A stretch of DNA of 64,000 bases from positions 2,542,001 through 2,606,000 of the forward strand of contig NC_016458.1 in the NCBI RefSeq assembly GCF_000226115.1. Direction: 5' to 3'. Numbering within the stretch: position 1 is the stretch's first letter; each line of letters opens with the position of its first letter. The notes under the pieces are model-generated. The model was not told where the DNA came from. It worked only from the letters and a program-made list of their open reading frames with translations, and did no database searches. Both the position numbers and the translations under genes were made by a program. Source of the stretch: Thermothielavioides terrestris NRRL 8126 (Eukaryota; Ascomycota; Sordariomycetes; Sordariales; Chaetomiaceae). Positions 22,470 through 32,656 of the stretch are shown here, piece after piece.

Positions 22470-23192
22470 ATCTGGCTATCATTTTGAGATCTCTCTGGAC
22501 CATGAATAAGACACAATGGCACCCCTGTTGCCCGCGCAGCCGGCAAACGGCGGCTGTCGGCACCGACAGCCGCTCAACATCATTGTTGAGCGACAGGGGC
22601 GCCGGCCAATCGAAAACCAAGTCGATGACATCATGCAAGGGCTCGTTGACAACTTCGACGGCTGGCGCGCGCTCAGTCGATGGTCGCAGGCCTTATTCAT
22701 CGCCCTGAGATATTGCATGCCTTTTCATGACGAGTGAAGAGGCCGGGAAGTGCGGCTGTCGGTCGACATCTCCCACGGTCGCATACCGGAGACAAACCAC
22801 GCAATGGCAACGGCGCCTGCGGGAATGGAGGGGGAGAATGGAGATGGGGTGAGTAAGGGAGGGTGAGAGTCAAAAGGCGGGAGGATGAGGTGCGAGGGAG
22901 TTGGGCGGTGGAAGGGGCGAAGGAAGGGTTAAAAACGCACGGCAAATCATAAGACTGGCAACCTTTTTCTCTTGCCACTTGTATTTATTAAATCCAATAT
23001 GATGCGGAATGATAGGTACGCACGAGAAACCAAGCCCCAACGCCTCTCATGAATGTACAATTCAGTATATCGCATGATCCCACCGAGATGGACTCTCCAT
23101 CGTCATAACCCAACCGTGTGCCATGTGTCCCACGCCCAACGCCAGTGCGCCAGCCGACCCGGACCCGCCAGAGAACCGGCCAGAGAAGCCGC
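22470..23192. other. Intergenic between DUF1275 promoter and ATPase 3' end
   Basis: Promoter of the DUF1275 gene and 3' UTR of the ATPase. The purine-rich stretch near 22830-22930 is CT-rich on the minus strand, in the direction of DUF1275 transcription, though 350 bp from its start. Confidence 0.45.
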
Positions 23193-25371
23193 TCAAAGGT
23201 AGTGCATCATCTGCTGGGGCGCGCCGGGCCGCTTCTTCTCGATGACGAGGATGGTCTCGATGAACTTGCGGTCGAGGGTGTCGCTCTTCTTGCGGGCGGC
23301 CAGCAGCTGGGCGGTCTTGAGCACGTTCTTGATCTGGCGGCCGTTGAGCTTGAGCTCGGCCAGCTCGGCGATGTCCCTGTCGGTGAGCGAGCTCTTGATG
23401 GTGGAGCCGCGGAGGAAGTTGGCCCAGATGGCGCGGCGCGAGGCGGCCGTCAGGTCCGGGTACTCGATGCTCACGTGGATGCGCGACTGGAAGGCCGCGT
23501 CGATATCCTCGACCCGGTTGGTCGTCATGAACATGATGCCCTCGTAGTACTCGAGCGTGCGCAGGAAGATGGACACGATCTTGTTGCGCTCCAGCTCGTG
23601 CGTGCTGCGGGCCTCGAGGAACACGTCGCACTCGTCCAGCAGCAGGATCGCGTTCCACCGGGCGACCAGCTCCAGGATCGAGTTGAGCTCCCGCTCGACC
23701 TCCCACGGGTCCGACCCCAGGTCGCCCGAGCTGAGCGTGTGCAGCGGCACCCGCAGGTTCTCGGCCACAGCCTCGGCCGTCAGCGTCTTGCCCACCCCGG
23801 GCGGGCCTGACAGCAGGCAGATGATGCCCTTGCCCTTGCCCTGGATGACGTCGTCGAAGCGGCTGCCCGCCAGCTGCGACTCGGAGAAGGCCAGGATGAG
23901 CTCCTTCTGGTCCGGCGGCAGCACCAGCCGGTCGAAGGCGCTGCTGTTCCACACCACGTCGCTGATCTGCTCGACGAAGAAGTCGAGCCACTTCTTGAAC
24001 TTGAGCGAGTAGCCGCGCGTGCGCGAGCGCGCCAGCATCTGGTAGTACGGCGGCAGCACGAACTTGTCGTCGGTCAGGCCCAGCTGCTCCTTGTGCTTGC
24101 GGAACTTCTCGAGGTCGTTGGCGTTCCAGTCGTTGAGGTAGCGCACCGGCCACGGGCTGAAACGGTTGAAGCTGTCGATGTCGACCACAATGCGGCCCGA
24201 GATCTGGCACTCGACCTCGTGGCCCTCGCGGTTCCACGTGATGGCCTTGCCGGAGTACTGCTTGTAGTGATGGCCCGCCAGCTTCTCGAAGAGCTCGCCA
24301 CGCTTGATCAGCTTGGCCGCGACCGCCTCCCTGTCCTCGTGGAAGTGCAGCGGGTACACCTTCAGGCCCGTGATTTTCTTGGTGCCGATGAACTCGGGGA
24401 TGTTGATGGCCTCCTGGAAGCGGCCGAACTCCTTGCCGCCGTAGTCGACGCAGTCGCAGCGCACCTGCAGGAACTTGCCGCAGTTGTTCGCCATGTACTC
24501 GGTCTCGACCATCTCGAAGGCGCTGAGCGGGCCGGCGTGAGCCGAAATCACAACGGTGCCGGGCTGGAAGATCATCCACAGGTCTTTGAAGGACACCACG
24601 CCGTTCTTGACGTAGTCGTGGAACGCCCTGACGTTGTCGCCGATTTCGTAGTTCAGGATGTCGGCCAACAGCTTCATATGCTCCCTGGTTTTCTCATCGA
24701 GGTCCGGCTTCTCGAGATACTTGGTGAACTCGGCCCTGTTCAGCTGTCAGCCGGCCGCTGCATGCCTCAGAGAACACTTTCCCTTCGGTGATTAGCACGT
24801 ACCATCTGTGGACAAAAGGCTTGAACGGCGCCTCAAACTCGAGCCTTGTGAGCTCGCACGCGACGCCCGGGTAGTCGGCCATGATCTCGGCCAGCGCCGC
24901 CCTGATCAGGGGGCTTTGCACCACGATACTGTGGGCCTCGAGCTTCTTGCGGCTGTCATTGCTCTTCTGGTTGCGCACCACGATAGCGAACGTGGCCGTC
25001 TCCTCGTTCTCGGCAGCCTCCTCCACGTCGTCGGGGTACTTGTCAACCCAGGTCCAATTCCCGTCCTCGTCGGAGGCGCCCTTGTAGATGTTCTTGACCT
25101 CGCTGACCGAGCCCACTGGCACCTTGGGCTTCTCCTTCTCCTTTTCCTCCCCGTCCTTCTTCGCCTCGTCCTTCTTCTCCTCGTCCTTCTTGTCTTCGTC
25201 CTTCTTCTCTTCTTTCTTGTCCTCCTTCACCTTCTTCTCCTTAGAGTCGACCTCGCCAGCGAGGGTGGACCCAGATGCGCTCGACCCACTGTCCGGGAGC
25301 TTCCCCGACTTCGCGGAGCTACCCTTCTTCTCCTTGCCGGAGCGGGGCCGGAAGGGCCAGCAACGAGGCAT
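23193..25371 (-). CDS. AAA family ATPase with DUF7025-like N-terminal region
   Basis: Exons 25371-24803 and 24735-23193 on the minus strand give 703 residues. The single intron (24736-24802) joins FVHRW to AEFTKYLEKPD. Residues 10-80 are a Lys/Glu/Asp tract of KKDE repeats. The middle part (ESKLEAHSIVVQSPLI-like, VVSFKDLWMIFQPG, HGHVECQISGRIVVD-like) matches the fungal region found before this type of AAA domain. The ATPase has Walker A GPPGVGKT (Lys506), Walker B AILLLDECDVF, sensor 1 FMTTNRVEDIDAAFQSRIH with the Arg finger, and the C-terminal lid ending QMMHYL. Proteins of this set resemble Bcs1/Vps4-like AAA modules but lack known partners. The function is unknown; probably a soluble remodelling ATPase. 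Confidence 0.88.
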
Positions 25372-26876
25372 GGTCAAAGAAAACTCGAGCGGAAGAGAGA
25401 GGGGGAAAAATAATGGTGCTTAATCTGAGTGGCACCAAAGTGCTTGGAGGGAAACGCTGTATTCTGACAGGAGGCTCGAGAGGCCTGGGATTCACTCTTT
25501 TTATCTTCTTCTCAGAATGCTGCATTCTGTCAGGAGGAGGCTCGAGAGGCCTGGGAATCACTCTTTTTATCTACTTCTCAGCAATCCACAGGCACCGGCG
25601 TAGAGCTTTGGCTGTCCTGGTGATTGCCTGCGTGGCGGCCAGGCAGCCTGGGGCTGAGGGCGTAATCTCCACAACTCGGTTAGTGACTCACAGGCCTCAT
25701 TGGCTCCATGGCGGTCGCCGTTGGCGGGGGCCAGAGGATCTCACTGCAGCGGTGCAGCGGCTGCCTCACGTCCTGCACAAGGGTTCCACGCCTGGTCCTC
25801 TCTCGTCCTCAGTCAGTGGTGGCGTCTTCCATCTTGCTCGCCAGGCGGATCGCTGAGTGAAATTGGTCATCTTTGCGGGACTTCCCCGTCCAAGTCATTC
25901 GGCATGGCAGATGCTCACGAACGGACCTGGGGGCAGAGCTGCAATTCCCCGGACACGGCCATGGGTTCCCGCAGGCACATTGAGGTCAATTGAAATCCCC
26001 TGCAAACTCCCGTCTCCATTGTGTCCTCCGTGCTCACGTACGTTTTCGCACTCCGACGCCCAGAGAAGCCTTCCAGGCAGCTGCGCCGCAAACGAGCTGC
26101 TTGGCATTGGCCTGCCCCAAGGTTCACTAGCGTGAGTTATCTGAACCGGGCCGGGCGGTTCCGCGGGGCGTCGCTTCAATCCCCAGGGTCGTGCCCCGTC
26201 GCCATCTCACCTCAGCGGATCCGTCCTTGCATGCTGACAGAAAGAGAGGCCACCAATCCATGCTGCGGATTCTGCTTGCAGCTTGCAGTAATCGTAGCAC
26301 CATTGAGGCAACTCTCTGCCGCCCACCGAGCCAGGGCGAGCTGCATATTACCGTGCCACAGTATCCGTGTCTCCGCAGAGTCTCCCGGAGGGCGGTGCGG
26401 GCCCGGTTCTCGCCAAGACCGGCGATTGGCGTCCTCACATCTCCAGAACAGGTCCCGGATAACTGTCAGAGGATTGAGTAACTGAAACTCGATTCTCGAA
26501 TGCGACAAACCGTTTGTGATGCTGCCGTGAGAGACCTTGGAGTCAGCCGACGAGATGCGTTGAGGCTCTCGTCAAGCGGTGGTGGTGGTTGGGGAGGGTG
26601 CGTGGTCCAAGAACCGGGTGGAAGCTGGTCACATGATTTCGCGGGGTTTCCGTGTCGGCAGCGATGCCAGCAGTGGTCGCAGAATTGCCGAATCTGAACT
26701 GGTGGAGGCGATTGCCGGTCGCTTATCGCCACCCAGGAGCATCGATCCATTGACCATCCATCTGCATCTCCTCAGTAACACTTGCAACCAATCCTCCGAC
26801 TTCTCATCCTCACAGCCTCGTCCCAAGCAAGCCAATAAAACATCCTCTTCTATGCGGGTTCTTGGAGATCGCCACT
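25372..26876. other. 1.5-kb divergent promoter between ATPase and SWIM/RING genes
   Basis: It contains the tandem duplication at 25456-25581 (listed separately) and the leader of the SWIM/RING gene with an overlapping upstream ORF. No gene is recognised. Confidence 0.5.
25456..25581. repeat. Tandem duplication, two units of 60 and 63 bp
   Basis: Unit 1 (25456-25515) and unit 2 (25519-25581) both run GCTG.ATTCTG.CAGGAG...GGCTCGAGAGGCCTGGGA.TCACTCTTTTTATCT.CTTCTCAG. They differ by a GAG insertion and a few substitutions. The repeat lies 85-210 bp upstream of the ATPase start, within its promoter or leader. Confidence 0.85.
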
Positions 26877-26899
26877 ATGGGAACAAGTACCGATGTTAA
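26852..26899 (+). promoter_or_regulatory. Overlapping upstream ORF of the SWIM/RING gene
   Basis: An ATG at 26852 opens a 15-codon frame (MRVLGDRHYGNKYRC, stop at 26897-26899) that overlaps the main ATG at 26877 in another frame. Ribosomes that start here would miss the main start, so it may reduce expression. Confidence 0.4.
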
Positions 26900-28004
26900 C
26901 GGTGGCGTGGCACCGCCTTCAATCGCCCCGCCATCGAACAGGAAGCACAAGCATGCCGAGGCCGCTGTCGCTCAAACAAGCGCTAGCTGCGCTATCGCAT
27001 CCTACGCCGAATACGACGGCAGTCATGTCTTTACCCCCTCAAAAAGAGCGCGCAGCATGAAGCCGGCCTCCCCCACGTCGACCGAGAAACGACTCCGCCG
27101 GTACGTCCACCTCCCACTCGCTTCCCCTCCCCCACATCAACGTCCCGACGCAAGTCACTCACTAACCAACCTCACCCTCGCTAGATTCCGCCCTCAGCCC
27201 CCGCAATCCTTCCACGAGGTCTTCCACCGCGCCACCACCCAGCGCTTCTACGTGCTGTCGCGCACGCGCCACGGCACGCCCGACTGCCCGGAGGAGACGG
27301 TCGAGCTGACGGGCTCGACGGGCAACGTCTACACGGTCGAGATCGCGCGGCAGCCGCGCTGCGACTGCCCGCACGCGCGCGCGGGCAACCAGTGCAAGCA
27401 CGTGCTGTACGTGCTGGCGCGCGTGCTGCGCGCCCGCTTCGAGCTGGTGTACCAGCTGGCGCTGCTGGCGGAGGAGCTGCGGGAGATCTTTGCCGGCGCG
27501 CCGCCACCGCTGGCGGAAGATGATGGTGGGGGTGGTGGTGGTGGCGGCGGTGCGCAAAATGGGAGGCGCAAGCCGGTGGACGGCGACTGCCCCATCTGCT
27601 TCTGCGAGATGGAGCCCGCCGGCGGCGAGCCCCTTGTGTGGTGCCGCGCGGCGTGCGGGCAGAATATCCACAAGGCCTGCTTCGAGACGTGGGCGGCTAC
27701 GAAGAGACGGCAGGCTGCTGCTGCTGGCGGCGGCGCGACCGGCGAGGTGACGTGTCCGTACTGTCGGAGCGTGTGGGAGGGGGACGAGGATATGGTGAGG
27801 AAGATCGTTAAGGACGGGAAACGGAACGCGGAGGGCTACATAAACGTGGCGTCGCAGTTGGGCATCAGCACGCAACGAGGTGGGCGACCATTTTCTTTAC
27901 TTGGTTTGCTGGGCGCCGTGCTGACAATCGGCTGTCTAGACTACAGCACGTACTCACGATGGTGGTCTGGTCATCCAGATAGTTACCGCCGGGGCTATTA
28001 TTGA
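26877..28004 (+). CDS. SWIM zinc finger and RING finger protein (probable E3 ubiquitin ligase)
   Basis: Exons 26877-27100, 27185-27879 and 27940-28004 give 327 residues. Both introns (84 and 60 bp) are open and in frame; removing them gives KRLRRFRPQPPQSF and ISTQRDYSTYSRWW. A SWIM domain lies near residues 130-150 (CDCPHARAGNQCKH, the CxCx(n)CxH pattern). A RING-type domain at about 208-275 has DGDCPICFCEME, WCRAACGQNIHKACFETW and VTCPYCR. A Gly run from GGTGG repeats separates the two. SWIM-RING proteins are generally ubiquitin ligases; fungal members are uncharacterised. The tail SGHPDSYRRGYY is shared with relatives. Confidence 0.88.
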   Translation: MGTSTDVNGGVAPPSIAPPSNRKHKHAEAAVAQTSASCAIASYAEYDGSHVFTPSKRARSMKPASPTSTEKRLRRYVHLPLASPPPHQRPDASHSLTNLTLARFRPQPPQSFHEVFHRATTQRFYVLSRTRHGTPDCPEETVELTGSTGNVYTVEIARQPRCDCPHARAGNQCKHVLYVLARVLRARFELVYQLALLAEELREIFAGAPPPLAEDDGGGGGGGGGAQNGRRKPVDGDCPICFCEMEPAGGEPLVWCRAACGQNIHKACFETWAATKRRQAAAAGGGATGEVTCPYCRSVWEGDEDMVRKIVKDGKRNAEGYINVASQLGISTQRGGRPFSLLGLLGAVLTIGCLDYSTYSRWWSGHPDSYRRGYY

Positions 28005-29882
28005 GCTTGAGAACTGGTGGATGCAGGGCAGGTCGCAATGAGTTTAACCGATGCAACGCCGTCGGGGAAGGACAGCCCAGACAAGCCGTCGCCGCGCTGG
28101 ACCTTTTTGCTGGAACGACAAAGTTGCTTTACCGTTTTGTGGTCACCGTTGGGGGATCGCAGGAACTGCAGGTCGATGGCTCTGTGCGGGATGTAGTGCT
28201 CCCTGCCCGTACTAAACGGGACAGAAAAAGACCATACGACATCTGGATCGCGGCGATGAGTGTACGGATTATGTGCGGACGGAAGGCAGCGTCTGCCGGT
28301 GTGACTGCACAACAACAGTCCCCAGTGCCTCACAACTGCTGCCCACCGCAGGCTGCGCCGACTTGATTATCGTGTAAGTAAACAGCCTCAAAGCCTGACT
28401 TGGTCTCGTTGGCACCTCCACACACTCACAACCGAGAATTCATGGAGCAAAGTGGCCGGCGTGACATTGAGCAAGCACAATACGGCACATTGTGCGCTCT
28501 GAGCGAGTATGTCAATGGACGAAGCCCTTCCATCCTGGACGACACCAAACTGGAGTCGCTACGTGTAATGAGGTTCGCGAACCTCGACGTTCGACAGCCG
28601 GTTTCCGGGATTTTTGAGCCGCGACTCTTTCACCTGGCTGCGATGAGGACAGCTGCCTGCAGGAAACGGCCGACCAGGAGCGAGCAATGTGGCGCAAGAC
28701 TCTCGACAATCAAAAGCGCATCAACCCAGGATGGGTGCAAAACGCGGGCTACGTCTACCCAGCGGTGCGGGACCAGCCTCTGGGACTTTCCTGGCTCGGA
28801 TATTGAGAGAACGTAAAAGGATGTAACAGTCCTCCGCCAGTTCTGAGGACGGCTTCATAGATGCTCAGGCCCTCATAAAACGCCGAACTATGCAGGTAGC
28901 TGCAACAGCCCTAGACATCCTTCGCATTGTTGAAGTAGGAGTTCTACATCTCCGGGCTAGAGGTACGACAACTGACAACCACGTAGGGCATGATTGTATG
29001 TCGGCAAGGCGCTGTAGAAGCTTGTGTTGCCTGGATCAAGAGCATTTGTCACTATCAAACCAAGGCCTTACATTTCGAATTCAGCTATATCCATATCGAA
29101 ATCGCCTGGTGCCAATATCTTCTCAAGCTCAACTGGCGTCACCCAGCCTCGTTGAGCTTACGGGCTTATGAATTGCAGAATGGCTCCTTACAAACTGATC
29201 CATGGAGGGTTTGTGACGTAGAAGGGAAGTCCGACCGCATTTCTGAGGCGTCTCGTGCCTCGTGTCTCTTTGTCTTCGCTAGGCGCCGATTTAGGGACGA
29301 GGCCGACAGCCTACAGGTCGTCACCTGCTGGGGAATTAAGTGGCTGGAAGTCTAGTATCAGCCAGCTCTGTTCCATCCGAGTTGCTCATGGCGCTGTTTG
29401 AGGCAGAGAGTGCAGCCTGTCTCCACTCCAGCTGTCGTTGTGTCGTGCCATCACGGCCAATGCTAACCCCCGACTTTGAGCTCCATGTAGATGCGATAAG
29501 CTGCTCAGACTATTCGCATCTGACCCGAGGTTGTCGAATCCGAGGACGCGGCAGCAAGGACAAGGGGGTCAAGCCGGCAAAATGGCGCTGAGCCGGATAT
29601 CAACGCCCAGGCCCATTCTCATAGGCCAGGGCTGCCTCTTCTGGATATTGCCCATATACAATGAAAGTCACACACAGAGTCGATCAATCTACGCCGCGTG
29701 CGGCAACTCTCCTCAGCAGGCCGTGGTTTCCGAGAGGGATGTTCAAAATAAGTACCGAAAACTGGAACGAGCAGGTTCCCCATCATGGGCACTCCCACAT
29801 GCCTCCACGCTTCTGCATTCCTAGGTTCTGCGTGTTGCCGACTGTCTCCCCAGATTAGCTGAAGCTTAGAAGTTCCTCCCCG
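28005..29882. other. 1.9-kb intergenic region with a possible gene relic
   Basis: Mostly without recognisable coding. A 59-codon stretch 28621-28797 (ending WVQNAGYVYPAV...LGLSWLGY) looks protein-like but has no start and no identified family. A perfect 16-bp palindrome lies at 28570-28585. Confidence 0.4.
28570..28585. repeat. Perfect 16-bp palindrome
   Basis: GAGGTTCGCGAACCTC reads the same on both strands. It could be a dimeric-factor site or chance; no nearby promoter feature decides this. Confidence 0.6.
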
Positions 29883-31500
29883 ATGTTTTTCTGGCGTCGC
29901 GCCCTGGCGCTGTCGGCGCTCACGACGCGGGTGACAGCCCAATACTACCTGGGATATGACGGGGATAAGCCGATGCTAGAAAACTCGCCGCCAAGGACCG
30001 GCACTTCGGCGATGCTACGGTTCGGCTGCTCCCAGGTCGTGATCGAGCGCCTTGATCCGTACGTCGACTCCTCCATGGGAAGAGGCCGGAACTCGAAGAG
30101 ACAGGGATAGCACTGACAGACGGACCCAAGTCTCGTGAATCCCGGCATGTCGCCGTCTGCACACATGCACCAGGTTGCTGGAGGGGTATGTGGAAGAAAT
30201 TCACATGGGCCCCGCCGATGTGTTCGTTGTTTCTGCTGACAGTCAACGACGACGTATGGGAGTTACATAGAACGCCTTCGCCGCCTCGATGCCCCTGAGC
30301 GACATTTCTAAGCTCGGCAACTGCACAACCTGCCACTTCAAGGAAGACGTGTCCAACTACTGGACGGCAAACCTGTACTTCCGGGCCCGCAACGGCACCT
30401 ACAAGCGCGTGCCGCAAATGGCGAACCAGTTCAACGATGGCGACAATGGAGGCATCACCGTCTATTACACATCGCCTGGAGCAGGGCAGACGACTGCGTT
30501 CAAGCCGGTAACATGCCAATAACTCTGGTATGAGCAGGGAGCTCCGCCTCGCTGACTCGTTCATTTCCCAGGGTTTCCGCATGCTCACGGGCGACTCGAC
30601 TCAGCGCACGTCGAGCAACCTGGGGAACAAGACTCAGCAGTGCTACCGCTGCTGGACGTCGGAGAACTACGGCGGCAGCATGTACTCGCCCTGCATGGAC
30701 CCTAAACTGGACACCGACCACTTCCCCAAACAGCCCTGCGCTGGCGGGATCCGGTCGAACATTATCTTCCCGATGTACATTCCCTCCTTCCAGGCATGGA
30801 AAAGCGGATTAACACGACTAACGTGGACGGCAGATGCTGGGACGGCAAGAACCTCGACACGCCGAACCACAAGGACCACGTCGCTCACCCGGTTGGTGGA
30901 CCGACCTCGTTCGCCGTGGTCACTGGCCAGTGCCCCAGCAGCCATCCTGTGAAGATCCCACAGGTCATGCTAGAGGTGCTGACATGCCCCTGAAAAAAGC
31001 CCTCCCTCACTTTTCACGGAAAGAGACTCACCAATTGAGCAGGTAGTCTGGGACACCAGAGCCTTCAACAACCCGGACGACTGGCCCGAGGACGGCAGCC
31101 AGCCGTTTTATCTCTCGAACGGAGACCAGTAAGCCATCATCAATTAACTCGAGGGGCAACTGATGACAGGGCTTTCTCGAATATTTCCAATTTGCTGACA
31201 CACAACGAAAAAGCACGGGGTACGGCCAGCACGGCGACTACGTCTTCGGGTGGAAGGACGACTCGCTGCAGCGGGCCATGGACAGCGGCTGCTACCTGCG
31301 CAACTGCTCGCTGCTTACGCCCATGGAGCCCAGGGTCAAGAACCTTTGCCAGGTGCCTGTCACGGTCAACGAGGATGTCGACGGATGTACGTTTTGGCCT
31401 TCTTCCATGGGCACGGCCGGGAGTGTAAGACCGAATGCTGACCCGATCACCCGCTGCTCCAGGGCTTACCGAACTTCCGGGGGGAGGCATGGGCGTGTGA
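29883..31500 (+). CDS. Secreted DUF1996 protein
   Basis: Exons 29883-30058, 30131-30185, 30271-30507, 30572-30774, 30834-30975, 31043-31128, 31214-31386 and 31463-31500 give 369 residues. The start is a signal peptide (MFFWRRALALSALTTRVTAQ). Family marks in order are MLRFGCSQ, RLDPLVNPGMSPSAHMHQVAGGNAF (split over three exons), TCHFKEDVSNYWTANLYF, GFRMLTGD, GGIRSNIIFP-CWDGKNLDTPNHKDHVAHP, VVWDTRAFN, GYGQHGDYVFGWKDDSLQRAMD and EDVDGWLTELPG at the C-terminus. Conserved His and Cys suggest metal or disulfide use, but the activity of DUF1996 is unknown. A longer alternative frame after 31463 was rejected because only the chosen one gives the family ending. Confidence 0.85.
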
Positions 31501-32656
31501 TGTCTCTTGGTGCGGCGGGATTGATGCAGAAAGGGAGTTCTCCAGAAAGGGGTTGAGGGGGGAATCCAAGGACCACCAGTACTGGGGGCAGATTGATAAT
31601 TATCGCTCGTCGGGCAAGTATCCCAAATCCCACCACTTTGCAAACCGGTCAAGGGAATCAGAGATAGAAAGCCACGCTGGCCCGTTTTGCCCAATGTCCG
31701 GTAGTCGGATGTTGCTGCGGTGGCTTCCAAGTCCTGGACCACCCTGAGTCTTCGGCAGGCGCCCGAAGAGATGCCCCTGCGGGATTCCGCTCTTCCAACT
31801 GCAACCAGATGACTCATGATCTGATTGCAATACGCGATTTGGCAAGCAAGCGCACATCAGTAGCTCTGCAAGTAGTTAGCACTGACACTGGATCTGCCGG
31901 CCAACTCGAGCCCGGCAGCTACTTTGGCGGCCCTGTGTGGCCAATGGAGGTGGTGTTCGATGATTGCTGAGATGAAGTTTGACAGACATGTCCCCTCTAC
32001 AGCCAAAACCCACGCAAAAGTGACCCGAACGACTGGTGAGATGAGGTTGATCAAGAGGGGATTATGAGGGCCGCTGCATTTTCGCCCAAATGTTGTCATT
32101 GTAATGATTAGACCGCAGTTTGTACGCGCGACTATCTACCCCGGAGACCGTCCAAGTGCATTTATTGTGTTGAACAGGACCCTCTTCCCGAGGTCGTCCA
32201 GTGAAGCAACATCAACCAGTCCCACCCTTTCTAAATTTCAGACTGAGAGAACCGAATCAAGCATTGGATCCGAAGAGACAATCATGCTGTTCGATGTGCG
32301 ACGCATGCCTGCACCCACCGCCGTGCCAGTTGTTTTCAGGTTTGCGTGCAGCGGTCCGATGATTGCGGCTGCCTGCGCAAATAGGATGGCAAGTCTCAAA
32401 GCTCCTTCCTGATGACAATTAGGCAGATACTGAAATGCCAAACTCAGAATCGGTAACTCACTGCCAGCAGTTTCCTCGTCCTAGATAATCGCCTACCTAC
32501 CTGACCTTACTTGCCCAACCGATTCCACCCTAACTTCAGCAGCATCTGCCAATCCGGTTGGCAACGTCAACTACCTTCCTGCTCCCTTCCCGATTCCTCC
32601 CGCTCCATAGTCGTTTACCTTTCTCCCTTTGTGACTCTGTCGGTGGCATCAAGTCA
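31501..32656. other. 1.2-kb intergenic region
   Basis: 3' flank of the DUF1996 gene and promoter of the helicase gene. No gene is recognised, although frame +3 stays open to 31747 past the DUF1996 stop. Confidence 0.45.

Noticed and set aside
31463..31747. Alternative C-terminal frame for the DUF1996 gene (LPNFRGEAWACDVSWCGG...)
   Set aside because: It needs a phase change at the last splice site; the called frame is in phase with the GTACGT donor and gives the family ending DGWLTELPG.
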